NCBI RefSeq assembly: GCF_003024675.1
Contig: NZ_PYLP01000003.1
Coordinates: 186,301-250,300, forward strand
Origin: Faecalibacillus faecis
GTDB taxonomy: Bacteria > Bacillota_I > Bacilli_A > Erysipelotrichales > Coprobacillaceae
DNA length: 64,000 nt
Reading direction: 5' to 3'
Part shown: positions 48,051-56,199 of the stretch, piece after piece
Numbering within the stretch: position 1 is the stretch's first letter
Layout: each line of letters starts with the position of its first letter
Position numbers and translations under genes: made by a program
The notes under the pieces: generated by a model
Told to the model about the DNA's origin: nothing
Seen by the model: the letters and a program-made list of their open reading frames with translations, nothing else
Databases searched by the model: none

Positions 48051-48066
48051 AGCAAAATTCGTGCCA
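48051..48066 (-). promoter_or_regulatory. Sigma-54 promoter of rpoN
   Basis: On the minus strand TGGCAC-GAATT-TTGCT matches the -24/-12 consensus TGGCACG-N4-TTGCW with exact spacing, about 25 bp before the rpoN start. rpoN therefore appears to be transcribed by its own product. Confidence 0.88.
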
Positions 48067-48160
48067 ATTAATGTTTAGGTATTTACTTGAATAGTATACC
48101 GAATAACTATTGTTGCGTACAAGTTTTATTTGTTTTATGATGAATAATGAGGTGATTTCA

Positions 48161-50839
48161 TTGGAAGAAAAAATAATGTTGTTGATTAATGGAAAAATGG
48201 ATCAAAATTCATATGATGAATGTCAATCCACCCAATTATCAAAAGAATTAAAACTAGGTAGAAATCAAGTGATAAGATTATTAAATGAACTTTTTAATGA
48301 GAAAAAACTTATTAAAATTAAAGCAAGTCCTATCTTATATCTTTCAAGAGCTTCTCTTGAAAGTAAATATAAGAAGAAACTTTCATCAGATGAATACAAA
48401 TCATTGGATGAATTGGAAGCTGAATTAAATAATCGGACAGAGTTACAGAACTTTGAAAAGCTTATTGGGTCTAATGAAAGTATGTATCAGATTGTTGAGA
48501 AGATTAAGGCAACAGTAGCATATCCACCAGTTGGATTACCAATGTTGTTTTATGGACCAACTGGTACTGGTAAATCATTTATGGCTAAGCTTACGTATGA
48601 ATATTGTGTAGATACAGGCTTAATTGATGCGTCTAAGAATTTTGTACAGGTGAACTGTTCAGAGTATGCCAATAACCCAGAACTACTCACAGCAAACCTA
48701 TTTGGCTATAAGAAGGGCGCATTTACAGGTGCAGATAGTGATAACTTAGGTTTATTACATTTTGCGGATGGTGGTGTATTATTCCTAGATGAAGTGCATT
48801 GTTTAAATGCGGAATGCCAAGAAAAACTATTCCTTTATATGGACCAGGGAATCTATCACTTAGTAGGTGATAATAATAAGTGGTATAAATCAAAATGTAG
48901 AATTATATTTGCAACAACAGAAATACCACAAAAAGCATTATTAAAAACATTCCTTAGACGTATTCCTGTTATTCTTACAATTCCATCTCTTGCCCAAAGA
49001 GGAGAAAATGAAAAGCTAGAACTCATGTATAACTTCTTAAAGAATGAAGAGAAGCGTATCAACAAAACAATTCTTATTTCATCTAATGTCTATGAGTTGT
49101 TACTGAATCATACATTTGTAGGTAATATTGGTGAACTGACTAATACGATTCAGGCAAGCTGTGTGAGTGCATTATATAAAAGTAATTCAGATACGTTAGA
49201 AATTCATGCTTATGATTTACCTGACAGTATTAGAAATAGTATAGATGTCTCTTCTATGATTATGAAGAAGCATAAGCTTGTGTCTCTTAATACACTTCTT
49301 CCTGTATCAGATCAGGGTATCATTAAAGATTTTTATCAATCATTAATTAATATAAAGAGAGATACTTCATTTGCGATAAATGCACAGAAGACTGTAGATA
49401 GATATTTTGAAAAATTAATCTTTAATGATAATCGAGCAGGTTCAATTGATTATCTTACTAACTATCTAGAAAAGATATTTAATAATATCACTGAACATTA
49501 TGGCTTTAGGACTTCACATAATGAGTTGATAGCACTCGCTACATATATCTCAGAATTCTCTAAGAATACATATCTGACAAATAACTGGATCAATGAGAAT
49601 TATGATGAAGTGAAGAACTTAAAGAAATATCTTAAACTTGAATTCCATCGTGAATATGAAATAGGACAGGATGTTTCTCATTACTTAAAGAATAATATGA
49701 ATCAGGATATTGATGACTTTGTAGAATGTATTATCTGTATTTGTATGATTAAGTATTTTGCACATTCTGGTGAAGATCTCACAATTGCGGTTATTATTGC
49801 GCATGGTTATTCAACTGCTAGTTCTATTGCAGAAGCAGCCAATAGAATGTTGAATAGTTATATATTTGATGCGATTGATATGCCATTAGATGTGGATGTA
49901 CAAACTATTACAAGAAAGATCAATGATTACATTGCACATGTTGGTAATATCTCAAAACTTTATTTATTAGTTGATATGGGTTCTCTTGAAGAAATATATC
50001 AGGGATTAGATACAAGTAATGCGGATATTGCCTTAGTAAACAATATTAATACTAAATGTGCGTTAGAAATAGGACAGGGAATTAAACTCAATAAAACAGT
50101 GACTGAAGTCATTGATTCTATTCTTAAGGAAAACATCTATAAAACACATGTAGAACTTAAGAAAAACAAAGAACCTATTGTAATCTGTTCTTGTGCATCA
50201 GGATTAGGTGCAGCGCATAAGATCAAAGAAATCTTATTCAATTCTTTACCTGAAGATTCTAATCTAAAGATTATTACTTATGATTATCCTGCTTTAATAC
50301 GTAAACAGGTCTATGACCAGTTAATGAATGATTATGAGGTTGTATGTGTTATTGGAACACTTGATCCTAACATTGAATCTATGAAGTATATTGGTATACA
50401 GGAATTGATCATTAATGAAGGTCAGAATGCGGTAGAGATATACTTTGGAAAGTATATGAAAAAAGAACAGATGGAGATATTTGAAAAGAATATCTTACGT
50501 AATTTCACATTATCCAATGTCATGAATAACTTAACTATATTAAATCCGGATAAACTACTTGAACATGTTGCGAAAGCAATTGACCATCTACAGAATATCT
50601 TACATAAGAGATTTAAAAATAGAACATGCTTTGGATTATATGTTCATATCTGCTGTCTTGTAGAAAGATTAGTTACAAGACAGGCTATTTCAAACTTTAC
50701 TGATCAAGACTTTAAAGAAAAGCATCAAGAATTTATAGATCAAGTAAATATCTCAATGAAAGAAGTTAAGACATACTACAACGTTGAGATTCCAGATGAA
50801 GAAATAGAATATATATACAACTATATTATTAATGATTAG
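48161..50839 (+). CDS. LevR-type sigma-54-dependent PTS-regulated activator
   Basis: An 892-residue enhancer-binding protein. In order: N-terminal HTH (about 1-70), AAA+ domain with Walker A GPTGTGKS (132-139), sigma-54 contact loop GAFTGA (186-191) and Walker B GGVLFLDE, then PRD1 (about 420-510), a mannose-type EIIA-like domain (VIIAHGYSTASSIAEA, with His), an EIIB-like domain (VICSCASGLGAAHK) and PRD2 (about 790-890, YVHICCLVERL). TTG 48161 is chosen because GAGGTGA precedes it at good spacing. It is divergent from rpoN and directly upstream of the sigma-54 array and PTS operon, which it should activate in response to PTS phosphorylation. Confidence 0.94.
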   Translation: MEEKIMLLINGKMDQNSYDECQSTQLSKELKLGRNQVIRLLNELFNEKKLIKIKASPILYLSRASLESKYKKKLSSDEYKSLDELEAELNNRTELQNFEKLIGSNESMYQIVEKIKATVAYPPVGLPMLFYGPTGTGKSFMAKLTYEYCVDTGLIDASKNFVQVNCSEYANNPELLTANLFGYKKGAFTGADSDNLGLLHFADGGVLFLDEVHCLNAECQEKLFLYMDQGIYHLVGDNNKWYKSKCRIIFATTEIPQKALLKTFLRRIPVILTIPSLAQRGENEKLELMYNFLKNEEKRINKTILISSNVYELLLNHTFVGNIGELTNTIQASCVSALYKSNSDTLEIHAYDLPDSIRNSIDVSSMIMKKHKLVSLNTLLPVSDQGIIKDFYQSLINIKRDTSFAINAQKTVDRYFEKLIFNDNRAGSIDYLTNYLEKIFNNITEHYGFRTSHNELIALATYISEFSKNTYLTNNWINENYDEVKNLKKYLKLEFHREYEIGQDVSHYLKNNMNQDIDDFVECIICICMIKYFAHSGEDLTIAVIIAHGYSTASSIAEAANRMLNSYIFDAIDMPLDVDVQTITRKINDYIAHVGNISKLYLLVDMGSLEEIYQGLDTSNADIALVNNINTKCALEIGQGIKLNKTVTEVIDSILKENIYKTHVELKKNKEPIVICSCASGLGAAHKIKEILFNSLPEDSNLKIITYDYPALIRKQVYDQLMNDYEVVCVIGTLDPNIESMKYIGIQELIINEGQNAVEIYFGKYMKKEQMEIFEKNILRNFTLSNVMNNLTILNPDKLLEHVAKAIDHLQNILHKRFKNRTCFGLYVHICCLVERLVTRQAISNFTDQDFKEKHQEFIDQVNISMKEVKTYYNVEIPDEEIEYIYNYIIND

Positions 50840-50867
50840 TGTGCTATTAATTGGCACACTTTTTGCT
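50838..50867 (+). terminator. Terminator of the activator gene overlapping a -24/-12 match
   Basis: AGTGTGC pairs with GCACACT and TTTTT follows, a terminator starting at the stop codon. The same bases read TGGCAC-ACTTT-TTGCT (50852-50867), a perfect sigma-54 promoter match. The match may be chance, because the terminator arm itself supplies GCAC. Confidence 0.75.
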
Positions 50868-51054
50868 TAGGTATAAGTGGAAGCTAGTTGTACAGATTAA
50901 GCGTAACTAATCTATAAACTGGCACAAAGCTTTCTTGAGCATAAGTGGAAGCTAGTTGTACAGATTAAGCGTAACTAATCTATAAACTGGCACAAAGCTT
51001 TCTTGAGCATAAGTGGAAGCTAGTTGTACAGATCAAGCGTAAAGATCTATAAAC

Positions 51055-51070
51055 TGGCACAAAGCTTGCT
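51055..51070 (+). promoter_or_regulatory. Sigma-54 promoter in array unit 3
   Basis: TGGCAC-AAAGC-TTGCT has the exact -24/-12 sequence and spacing. A second identical copy is at 51122-51137 in unit 4. Confidence 0.75.
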
Positions 51071-51188
51071 TGAGCATAAGTGGAAGCTAGTTGTACAGAT
51101 CAAGCGTAAAGATCTATAAACTGGCACAAAGCTTGCTTGAGTATAAGTGGAAGCTAGTTGTACAGATTAAGTGTAAGGATCTATAAAC

Positions 51189-51204
51189 TGGCACGAAGCT
51201 TGCT
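51189..51204 (+). promoter_or_regulatory. Sigma-54 promoter of the mannose-family PTS operon
   Basis: TGGCAC-GAAGC-TTGCT in unit 5 is the best copy, with G after TGGCAC. Transcription would start near 51216, just before the AAAGGAG ribosome site and ATG 51237 of the IIA gene. Confidence 0.88.
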
Positions 51205-51236
51205 TGAACTAAGATGAGTAGAAAGGAGTGTAAATT

Positions 51237-51650
51237 ATGGCAAAAATCATACTTGCATCACATGGAGGATTATCTGCAGGAATGCTTGATTCAGTAAAAA
51301 TGATTGTTGGAGAATTAGCTGCTGATGTAGAAACATATAGTTTATTACCAGGACGCAATCCTAACGAATATGTAACTGAATTAAGAGAAAGAATCAGTGC
51401 TTCTTCAGAAAAATTCATAATTTTATGTGATATCAAAGGTGGTAGCGTTTATAACACTATGATTCAGTTGCTGGATATGGGTAATGTAGAAATTATTTCA
51501 GGAATGAACATGAATATAGTTTTAGAGTTAGTTATTAAAAACAGTAGCGGATGTATTGATATTGATAATGCCTTAAAAGAAGGAAAAGAAGGAATTCAAT
51601 TAAAAAATAAAGATAATGTCGTCGTTAATACAGAAGACGAAGATTTCTAA
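51237..51650 (+). CDS. PTS mannose-family IIA component
   Basis: A 137-residue cytoplasmic phosphocarrier. It starts MAKIILASHGGLSAGML, with His9 as the phosphorylation site in the SHG motif, followed by LCDIKGGSVYNTM. It is the first gene of a IIA-IIB-IIC-IID operon driven by the sigma-54 array. It receives phosphate from HPr and passes it to IIB. Confidence 0.93.
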   Translation: MAKIILASHGGLSAGMLDSVKMIVGELAADVETYSLLPGRNPNEYVTELRERISASSEKFIILCDIKGGSVYNTMIQLLDMGNVEIISGMNMNIVLELVIKNSSGCIDIDNALKEGKEGIQLKNKDNVVVNTEDEDF

Positions 51651-51669
51651 AAAAAAGGAAGGTGGATTT

Positions 51670-52137
51670 ATGTTAGTTGGGTTAAGAGTTGATCATCGTT
51701 TATTGCATGGTCAGGTAGCATTTTCTTGGACAAGTGCATTAGGGGCTGATTGTATCTTGATTGCAAATACAGCAGTTACTAATGATAATCTTAGAAAAAC
51801 AGCTATTAAAATGGCAAAGCCAGCAGGGACAAAATTAGTTATTAAGAATATTGAAGATTCAATCAAAGCATTAAATTCAGGAGTAACAGATAAATACAAG
51901 TTATTTGTTATTGTTGAGAACGTAAAAGATGCTTACGAATTGATGACAAAAGCAGATATTCATTCTGTAACACTTGGTGGAACAAAGGCTACAAATGAAA
52001 CAAAGAATATTTCTAAAGCAGTGAATCTGACTGATGAAGAAATTTCATTAGTAAAGGAACTTATCGAAAGAGGGGACGAAGTTGAAATTCGAATGGTTCC
52101 AGCAGATAAAAAGATGTTAGCTAAAAACGTTCTATAA
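51670..52137 (+). CDS. PTS mannose-family IIB component
   Basis: A 155-residue cytoplasmic protein, MLVGLRVDHRLLHGQVAFSW, with His13 in the LLHGQV motif as phosphate acceptor. ATG 51670 lies after AAGGAAGGTGG; the longer frame overlaps the IIA gene and is not used. It transfers phosphate to the sugar during uptake through IIC and IID. Confidence 0.93.
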   Translation: MLVGLRVDHRLLHGQVAFSWTSALGADCILIANTAVTNDNLRKTAIKMAKPAGTKLVIKNIEDSIKALNSGVTDKYKLFVIVENVKDAYELMTKADIHSVTLGGTKATNETKNISKAVNLTDEEISLVKELIERGDEVEIRMVPADKKMLAKNVL

Positions 52138-52152
52138 AGGAGGAAAAATATT

Positions 52153-52929
52153 ATGATATTGAAGGCGTTTTTACTAGGCTGTATTGCATTCTTGGGGAAA
52201 TGTGATTTAGCTACAGGTACAAACCAATTACAGAGACCTATTATTTTAGGCCCGCTGGTAGGGTTGGTGTTAGGTGATCTTGATGCAGGAATTAAGATCG
52301 GTGCAACGCTTGAACTTGCATTCTTAGGTTCTTATTCAGTTGGTGCATTTATTCCACCAAACGTTATTGTTGGTGGTGTATTAGGAACAGCATTTGCGAT
52401 TGTTACAGGTAAGGGACCTGCAGTTGCATTTACAATGGCGTTTCCAATTGCTTTACTCGCAGTAGCAATTGATAATATCTTCTTCTCATTAGTTAGACCA
52501 TTGCTTGGTAAAGTTGCTGATAACTATGCTGAAAAAGGTAATGTACACATGGTAAGTGTCATTCATATGGCTACAGGGTTCTTAACATGTACAGTACTAT
52601 TTTTAATGGTATTCCTTGGATTCTCAGTTGGATCAGATGCAATGAAGAAATTTGTAGAAGCTATTCCAGCTGTTATTACTAACGGATTAACTATCGCAAC
52701 AGGTTTATTACCAGGTATTGGGTTTGCTATGTTAGCTCAGATGATCATGAATAAGAAGGTCGTACCATTCTTCTTCTTAGGATTTGTATTATCAGCATAT
52801 TTCAAATTACCAGTAGTTGGTATCGCACTCTTAGGTCTTATTATTATTTTTACAACAATTGATTTCACAACTAAAAAAACACAATTAGCAACAGCTGTAG
52901 TAGAGGAGGATGATGATGATGACTTCTAA
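52153..52929 (+). CDS. PTS mannose-family IIC component
   Basis: A 258-residue membrane permease with about seven hydrophobic segments and typical sequences ALLLGCIAFLGKCD-like start, RPIILGPLVGLVLGDL and GATLELAFLG. The C-terminal tail is five Asp residues and Phe, whose codons also contain the ribosome-binding and start region of the IID gene. Confidence 0.93.
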   Translation: MILKAFLLGCIAFLGKCDLATGTNQLQRPIILGPLVGLVLGDLDAGIKIGATLELAFLGSYSVGAFIPPNVIVGGVLGTAFAIVTGKGPAVAFTMAFPIALLAVAIDNIFFSLVRPLLGKVADNYAEKGNVHMVSVIHMATGFLTCTVLFLMVFLGFSVGSDAMKKFVEAIPAVITNGLTIATGLLPGIGFAMLAQMIMNKKVVPFFFLGFVLSAYFKLPVVGIALLGLIIIFTTIDFTTKKTQLATAVVEEDDDDDF

Positions 52930-53767
52930 AGCAGATACACCAATCAATGCTGAAAACGGTGGCGTTATTACAAAAAAAGATTTAGTTAGAATGTTCTGGA
53001 GATCATTACCAATGGAATTCTCATGGCATTATGAAAGACAGATGCATATGGGATTTGAATTCATGATAGGTCCAGCTCTTAAAAAGATTTATAAAGATGA
53101 TCCTGAAGGATTAAAAGAAGCATTACATAGAAACTTGGAATTCTTTAACTGTACAGCTCATGTCTCACCTTTCATTGGTGGTATCACACTAGCTATGGAA
53201 GAAATTAATAGAGCAAATGATGATTTTGATGCATCATCTATCAATGCAGTAAAAGCTGCGTTAATGGGTCCTTTAAGTGGTATTGGTGATTCACTTATCT
53301 TAGGAACACTTCGTGTATTAGCAGTTGGTATTGGTACATCTCTTGCTGTTAAGGGTAATATTCTTGGACCAATCCTATTCTTCTTAATTTTCAATGTTCC
53401 TACTTTCATCTTACGTTATGTATGTGCAATTAAAGGATATGAATTAGGAGCCAACTATTTAGAAAAAGTTCAGGCTTCTGGTTTGATGGAAAAATTCATG
53501 TTAGCAGCTGCAATTCTAGGGGTTATGGTCATTGGTGGTATGACAAACGAACTTGTTGTAGCTAAAACAGCATTAAAAATTGGTAGTGGTAAGTCAGCTA
53601 CACAGATTCAAAGTGTATTAGATGGTATTATGCCAGGATTGTTACCATTAGCAGCAACTGGAATCTATTATAAGTTGTTGCAAAAAAAGACAAATGTCAT
53701 TCTTATGATTGTTGGTACAGCTATCTTTGGTATTATCTGTGCACAATTTGGAATCTTAGCAGCTTAA
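52919..53767 (+). CDS. PTS mannose-family IID component
   Basis: A 282-residue membrane protein pairing with IIC to form the channel. Typical motifs are KKDLVRMFWRSLPMEFSWHYERQ (residues about 15-37), FFNCTAHVSPFIGGI and MGPLSGIGDSLI. Four in-frame ATG codons (52910, 52913, 52916, 52919) follow GAGGAGG at 52903; spacing favours 52916 or 52919. The start overlaps the IIC stop by 11 bp, so the two are co-translated. Confidence 0.93.
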   Translation: MTSKADTPINAENGGVITKKDLVRMFWRSLPMEFSWHYERQMHMGFEFMIGPALKKIYKDDPEGLKEALHRNLEFFNCTAHVSPFIGGITLAMEEINRANDDFDASSINAVKAALMGPLSGIGDSLILGTLRVLAVGIGTSLAVKGNILGPILFFLIFNVPTFILRYVCAIKGYELGANYLEKVQASGLMEKFMLAAAILGVMVIGGMTNELVVAKTALKIGSGKSATQIQSVLDGIMPGLLPLAATGIYYKLLQKKTNVILMIVGTAIFGIICAQFGILAA

Positions 53768-53801
53768 AAAAATATTTATAAATAAAAAAGGAGAAAAATT
53801 T

Positions 53802-54797
53802 ATGTTTAATTTTGATGAAAAGAAAGTTTATGCAGATCATTTAAATGGGGTAAATATGATTCCTCAGGTAGAAAAGGTAGTAGATAAAATTTGTGAAGAT
53901 GGATATAAGAATATCTTCTTAGTTGGTATTGGTGGAACACTATTATATGCAGGACAGATTTTCCATACAGCTAGACAGTTAGGATGCTCTTTACCATTAT
54001 ATTTAACTAATGCTACAGACTTCTTGTATGAAGGTGATGCAAACTTTACAAAGGATTCAGTAGTAGTTGTTGCTTCATTATCTGGCCATACAGTAGAAGT
54101 AGAACAGGCTATTGATAAAGCACATGAAGTAGGTGCTAGAGTTATTGGTTATGTAGAAGTAGTTGATACTCCAATCGCAAACAAAGTTGATGAATTAGTC
54201 ACAACAGTAGGTGGAGAATATTACTGGTGGTATACAGTTGTCTTAAGATTCATGAAGAATGCTGGACAGTTCGATAAGTATGATGAATTAGTATCTGATA
54301 TGCAGAACTTACCAAAAGATATCGTTCAGGTATATAAAGATGCAGATGCTCAGATGAAAGAATATGCAGATAAATACTGTGACTCACCACTTACATACTT
54401 AGTAGCTTCAGGTAACCTTGAAGACTGGGCTCATTGTTATGGTATGTGTATTATGGAAGAAATGCAGTGGATGCGCACTCGCCCTATCTCAGCAGCTAAC
54501 TTCTTCCATGGTTTATTAGAAGTTATCGAAAGAGATACTACAGTATTATTAATCAAGGGTGAAGATAAGACTAGACCAGAAATGGATCGTGTTGAAAACT
54601 TTGTTGGAAAAATTTGTGCAAATGTTACAACTATCGATACTAAGAACTTTGAATTACCTGGTATCAGAGATGAATTCAGAGGTATCTTATCTCCAATCGT
54701 AATGAGATCAGCATTCATGAGACTTAATGTTCATCTAGAACACAACAGACGTCATCCATTAGATATCAGAAGATATTACAAGTGCTTAGACTACTAA
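53802..54797 (+). CDS. SIS-domain sugar-amine deglycase, FrlB/GfrF-like
   Basis: A 331-residue protein with two SIS folds (NIFLVGIGGTLLYAGQIF and VVVASLSGHTVEVEQAI in the first; LTYLVASGNLEDWAHCYG and EEMQWMRTRP in the second). Such proteins with mannose-family PTS and a LevR-type activator form fructoselysine or glucoselysine utilisation loci, where they split the 6-phosphorylated Amadori compound to hexose phosphate and amine. The exact substrate is inferred. All glutamine codons I checked here are CAG, unlike the CAA of surrounding genes. Confidence 0.82.
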   Translation: MFNFDEKKVYADHLNGVNMIPQVEKVVDKICEDGYKNIFLVGIGGTLLYAGQIFHTARQLGCSLPLYLTNATDFLYEGDANFTKDSVVVVASLSGHTVEVEQAIDKAHEVGARVIGYVEVVDTPIANKVDELVTTVGGEYYWWYTVVLRFMKNAGQFDKYDELVSDMQNLPKDIVQVYKDADAQMKEYADKYCDSPLTYLVASGNLEDWAHCYGMCIMEEMQWMRTRPISAANFFHGLLEVIERDTTVLLIKGEDKTRPEMDRVENFVGKICANVTTIDTKNFELPGIRDEFRGILSPIVMRSAFMRLNVHLEHNRRHPLDIRRYYKCLDY

Positions 54798-54805
54798 AAT
54801 GAATA

Positions 54806-54836
54806 ACGAGCAAGGCATTATATAATGCCTGCTCGT
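54806..54836 (+). promoter_or_regulatory. Intercistronic hairpin
   Basis: ACGAGC-A-AGGCATTA pairs with TAATGCCT-GCTCGT, a 14-bp stem with one bulge. Only a short T stretch follows. It may attenuate or stabilise the PTS-SIS mRNA just before the phosphatase start at 54847. Confidence 0.65.
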
Positions 54837-54846
54837 GTTTATAATT

Positions 54847-55491
54847 ATGATAAAAACTGTTATTTTTGATATGGATGGTGTGATCTTTGATAGTGAAACC
54901 ATGTATATAAATGATTTGATAAGATTTTTTAAACAGCATGATATAGAAATACAAGTAAATGATTGTATTCCTCTTATTGGTATTGATAGTAAATTATATT
55001 ATGAACAAGCATACACAATGTGGAATGGAAAAACTGATTTCATGACATTTAAAAATATGCTTCAAGAATATTTTCGGTCACTTGATCGTGATTATAAAGC
55101 GGTAGTTAGACCTCAGATCTATTCCGTTTTAGAACACTTAAGTAAACATTATAAAATAGCATTAGCGTCCTCTTCTAGGTTATATACTATTAATAATGCA
55201 TTGGATCAGGCTGGTTTAAGAAAGTATTTCTCACTTATAGTAAGTGGTGAACAATTCAAAGAAAGTAAACCAAATCCAGAAATATATTTATATACAATCA
55301 AAGAATTGAATGTGAATAAAGATGAAGCTATTATTATTGAGGATTCATCTAAAGGAATATTAGCTGCAAATAGAGCTGGTATTAAGGTATTGGCTTTAAA
55401 AGATGATAAGTTTGGCTTGGATCAAAGCCAGGCAGATATAATTATTGATGAATTAAATGATATTATAAAGTTGATTGAGAAAGGGGCATAA
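54847..55491 (+). CDS. HAD-family hydrolase, beta-phosphoglucomutase-like
   Basis: A 214-residue HAD phosphatase or phosphomutase. MIKTVIFDMDGVIFDSE carries the nucleophile Asp8 and Asp10; LASSSRLYT is motif II, KPNPEIY motif III and IIEDSSKGI motif IV. It probably dephosphorylates or isomerises a sugar phosphate from the upstream pathway. ATG 54847 is taken as start rather than an upstream in-frame codon; the ribosome site is weak. A four-base gap separates it from the next gene. Confidence 0.88.
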   Translation: MIKTVIFDMDGVIFDSETMYINDLIRFFKQHDIEIQVNDCIPLIGIDSKLYYEQAYTMWNGKTDFMTFKNMLQEYFRSLDRDYKAVVRPQIYSVLEHLSKHYKIALASSSRLYTINNALDQAGLRKYFSLIVSGEQFKESKPNPEIYLYTIKELNVNKDEAIIIEDSSKGILAANRAGIKVLALKDDKFGLDQSQADIIIDELNDIIKLIEKGA

Positions 55492-55495
55492 AAGT

Positions 55496-56131
55496 ATGAA
55501 TGCTATGTTAGTTGCTGTTATAGTGATTGCAGTTATTGGAATTATTCCAGTGATCATTAGAAAGAAATTTCTAAAAATATATCTTACATTACTCCAAAAA
55601 AATGATATTAAGGCAATAGAAGACTTAATAGCAACTCAACTAGCTAAGATATGTATTCCTCTATTTAATAGGGAATATTTACTTTTAAATGCTTATCTAA
55701 AAGTAAATGATAACAAACAAATAGATACTCAAGTAAACAATATAATGGACCATGTTCCTATGAATTCTAAGCAGAAGTCTGCTCTCGCAAAATCAGTATT
55801 CTATATATATGTAGATAAGAAGAATGCATCTATGATTGATCGTTTGTTGGAAATGGTTAGCACTACAAATGATCATGCCCTATATAGACAGATGGATATG
55901 GTCAATGATACTTTAATTAGTGGTGGAATTAAGTATTATGATGAATTAAAATCTGATCTAGAAGATGTAGAATATACTAAAAACAATGCAGATACTCCCT
56001 ATCTCGAATTCTTATTATCAGTTATCTACAAAAATATGGGTAATGAATCAAAAAGCAAGGAATATAAAAATAGAGCCTTAGAAGATTGTAAAGGAACTGT
56101 ATATGAATCTTTAATTAAATCTCAAAATTAA
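55496..56131 (+). CDS. Membrane-anchored helical protein of unknown function
   Basis: A 211-residue protein with one N-terminal membrane segment (LVAVIVIAVIGIIPVII, residues 5-21) and a long helical cytoplasmic part, perhaps with TPR-like repeats (YFYIYVDKKNASMIDRLLEM-like stretches). I do not recognise the family. AAGGGG at good spacing supports ATG 55496. It is the last gene of the sigma-54 module. Confidence 0.7.
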   Translation: MNAMLVAVIVIAVIGIIPVIIRKKFLKIYLTLLQKNDIKAIEDLIATQLAKICIPLFNREYLLLNAYLKVNDNKQIDTQVNNIMDHVPMNSKQKSALAKSVFYIYVDKKNASMIDRLLEMVSTTNDHALYRQMDMVNDTLISGGIKYYDELKSDLEDVEYTKNNADTPYLEFLLSVIYKNMGNESKSKEYKNRALEDCKGTVYESLIKSQN

Positions 56132-56147
56132 TAGGATGATTGAGAAA

Positions 56148-56199
56148 ATCTCGCACTGAAAGACAACCTAATTAAATGGGTTGTCTTTTCGTGCGAAAG
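56148..56199 (+). terminator. Terminator of the sigma-54 module
   Basis: AAAGACAACC pairs with GGTTGTCTTT, extended by TCGCAC pairing with GTGCGA. The right-hand GTGCG may at the same time be the 5' end of a group II intron. Confidence 0.82.

Larger units (their letters stand above)
50873..51209 (+). repeat. Five tandem 67-68 bp repeats, each with a sigma-54 element
   Basis: Units start at 50873, 50941, 51009, 51076 and 51143 and begin ATAAGTGGAAGCTAGTTG. Each has a dyad (AGATTA/TAATCT or AGATC/GATCT) and then TGGCAC-N5-TT[GT]CTTG. Units 1 and 2 have TTTCT at the -12 position, losing the critical G; units 3, 4 and 5 have the intact TTGCT. Outer pairing GCTAGTT/AACTGGC brackets the dyad. The array fills the whole gap between the activator and the PTS operon. 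Confidence 0.93.

Noticed and set aside
50920-51003. Array units 1 and 2 as active sigma-54 promoters
   Set aside because: Their -12 element reads TTTCT instead of TTGCT, losing an almost invariant G, so I list them as repeats but not as functional promoters.
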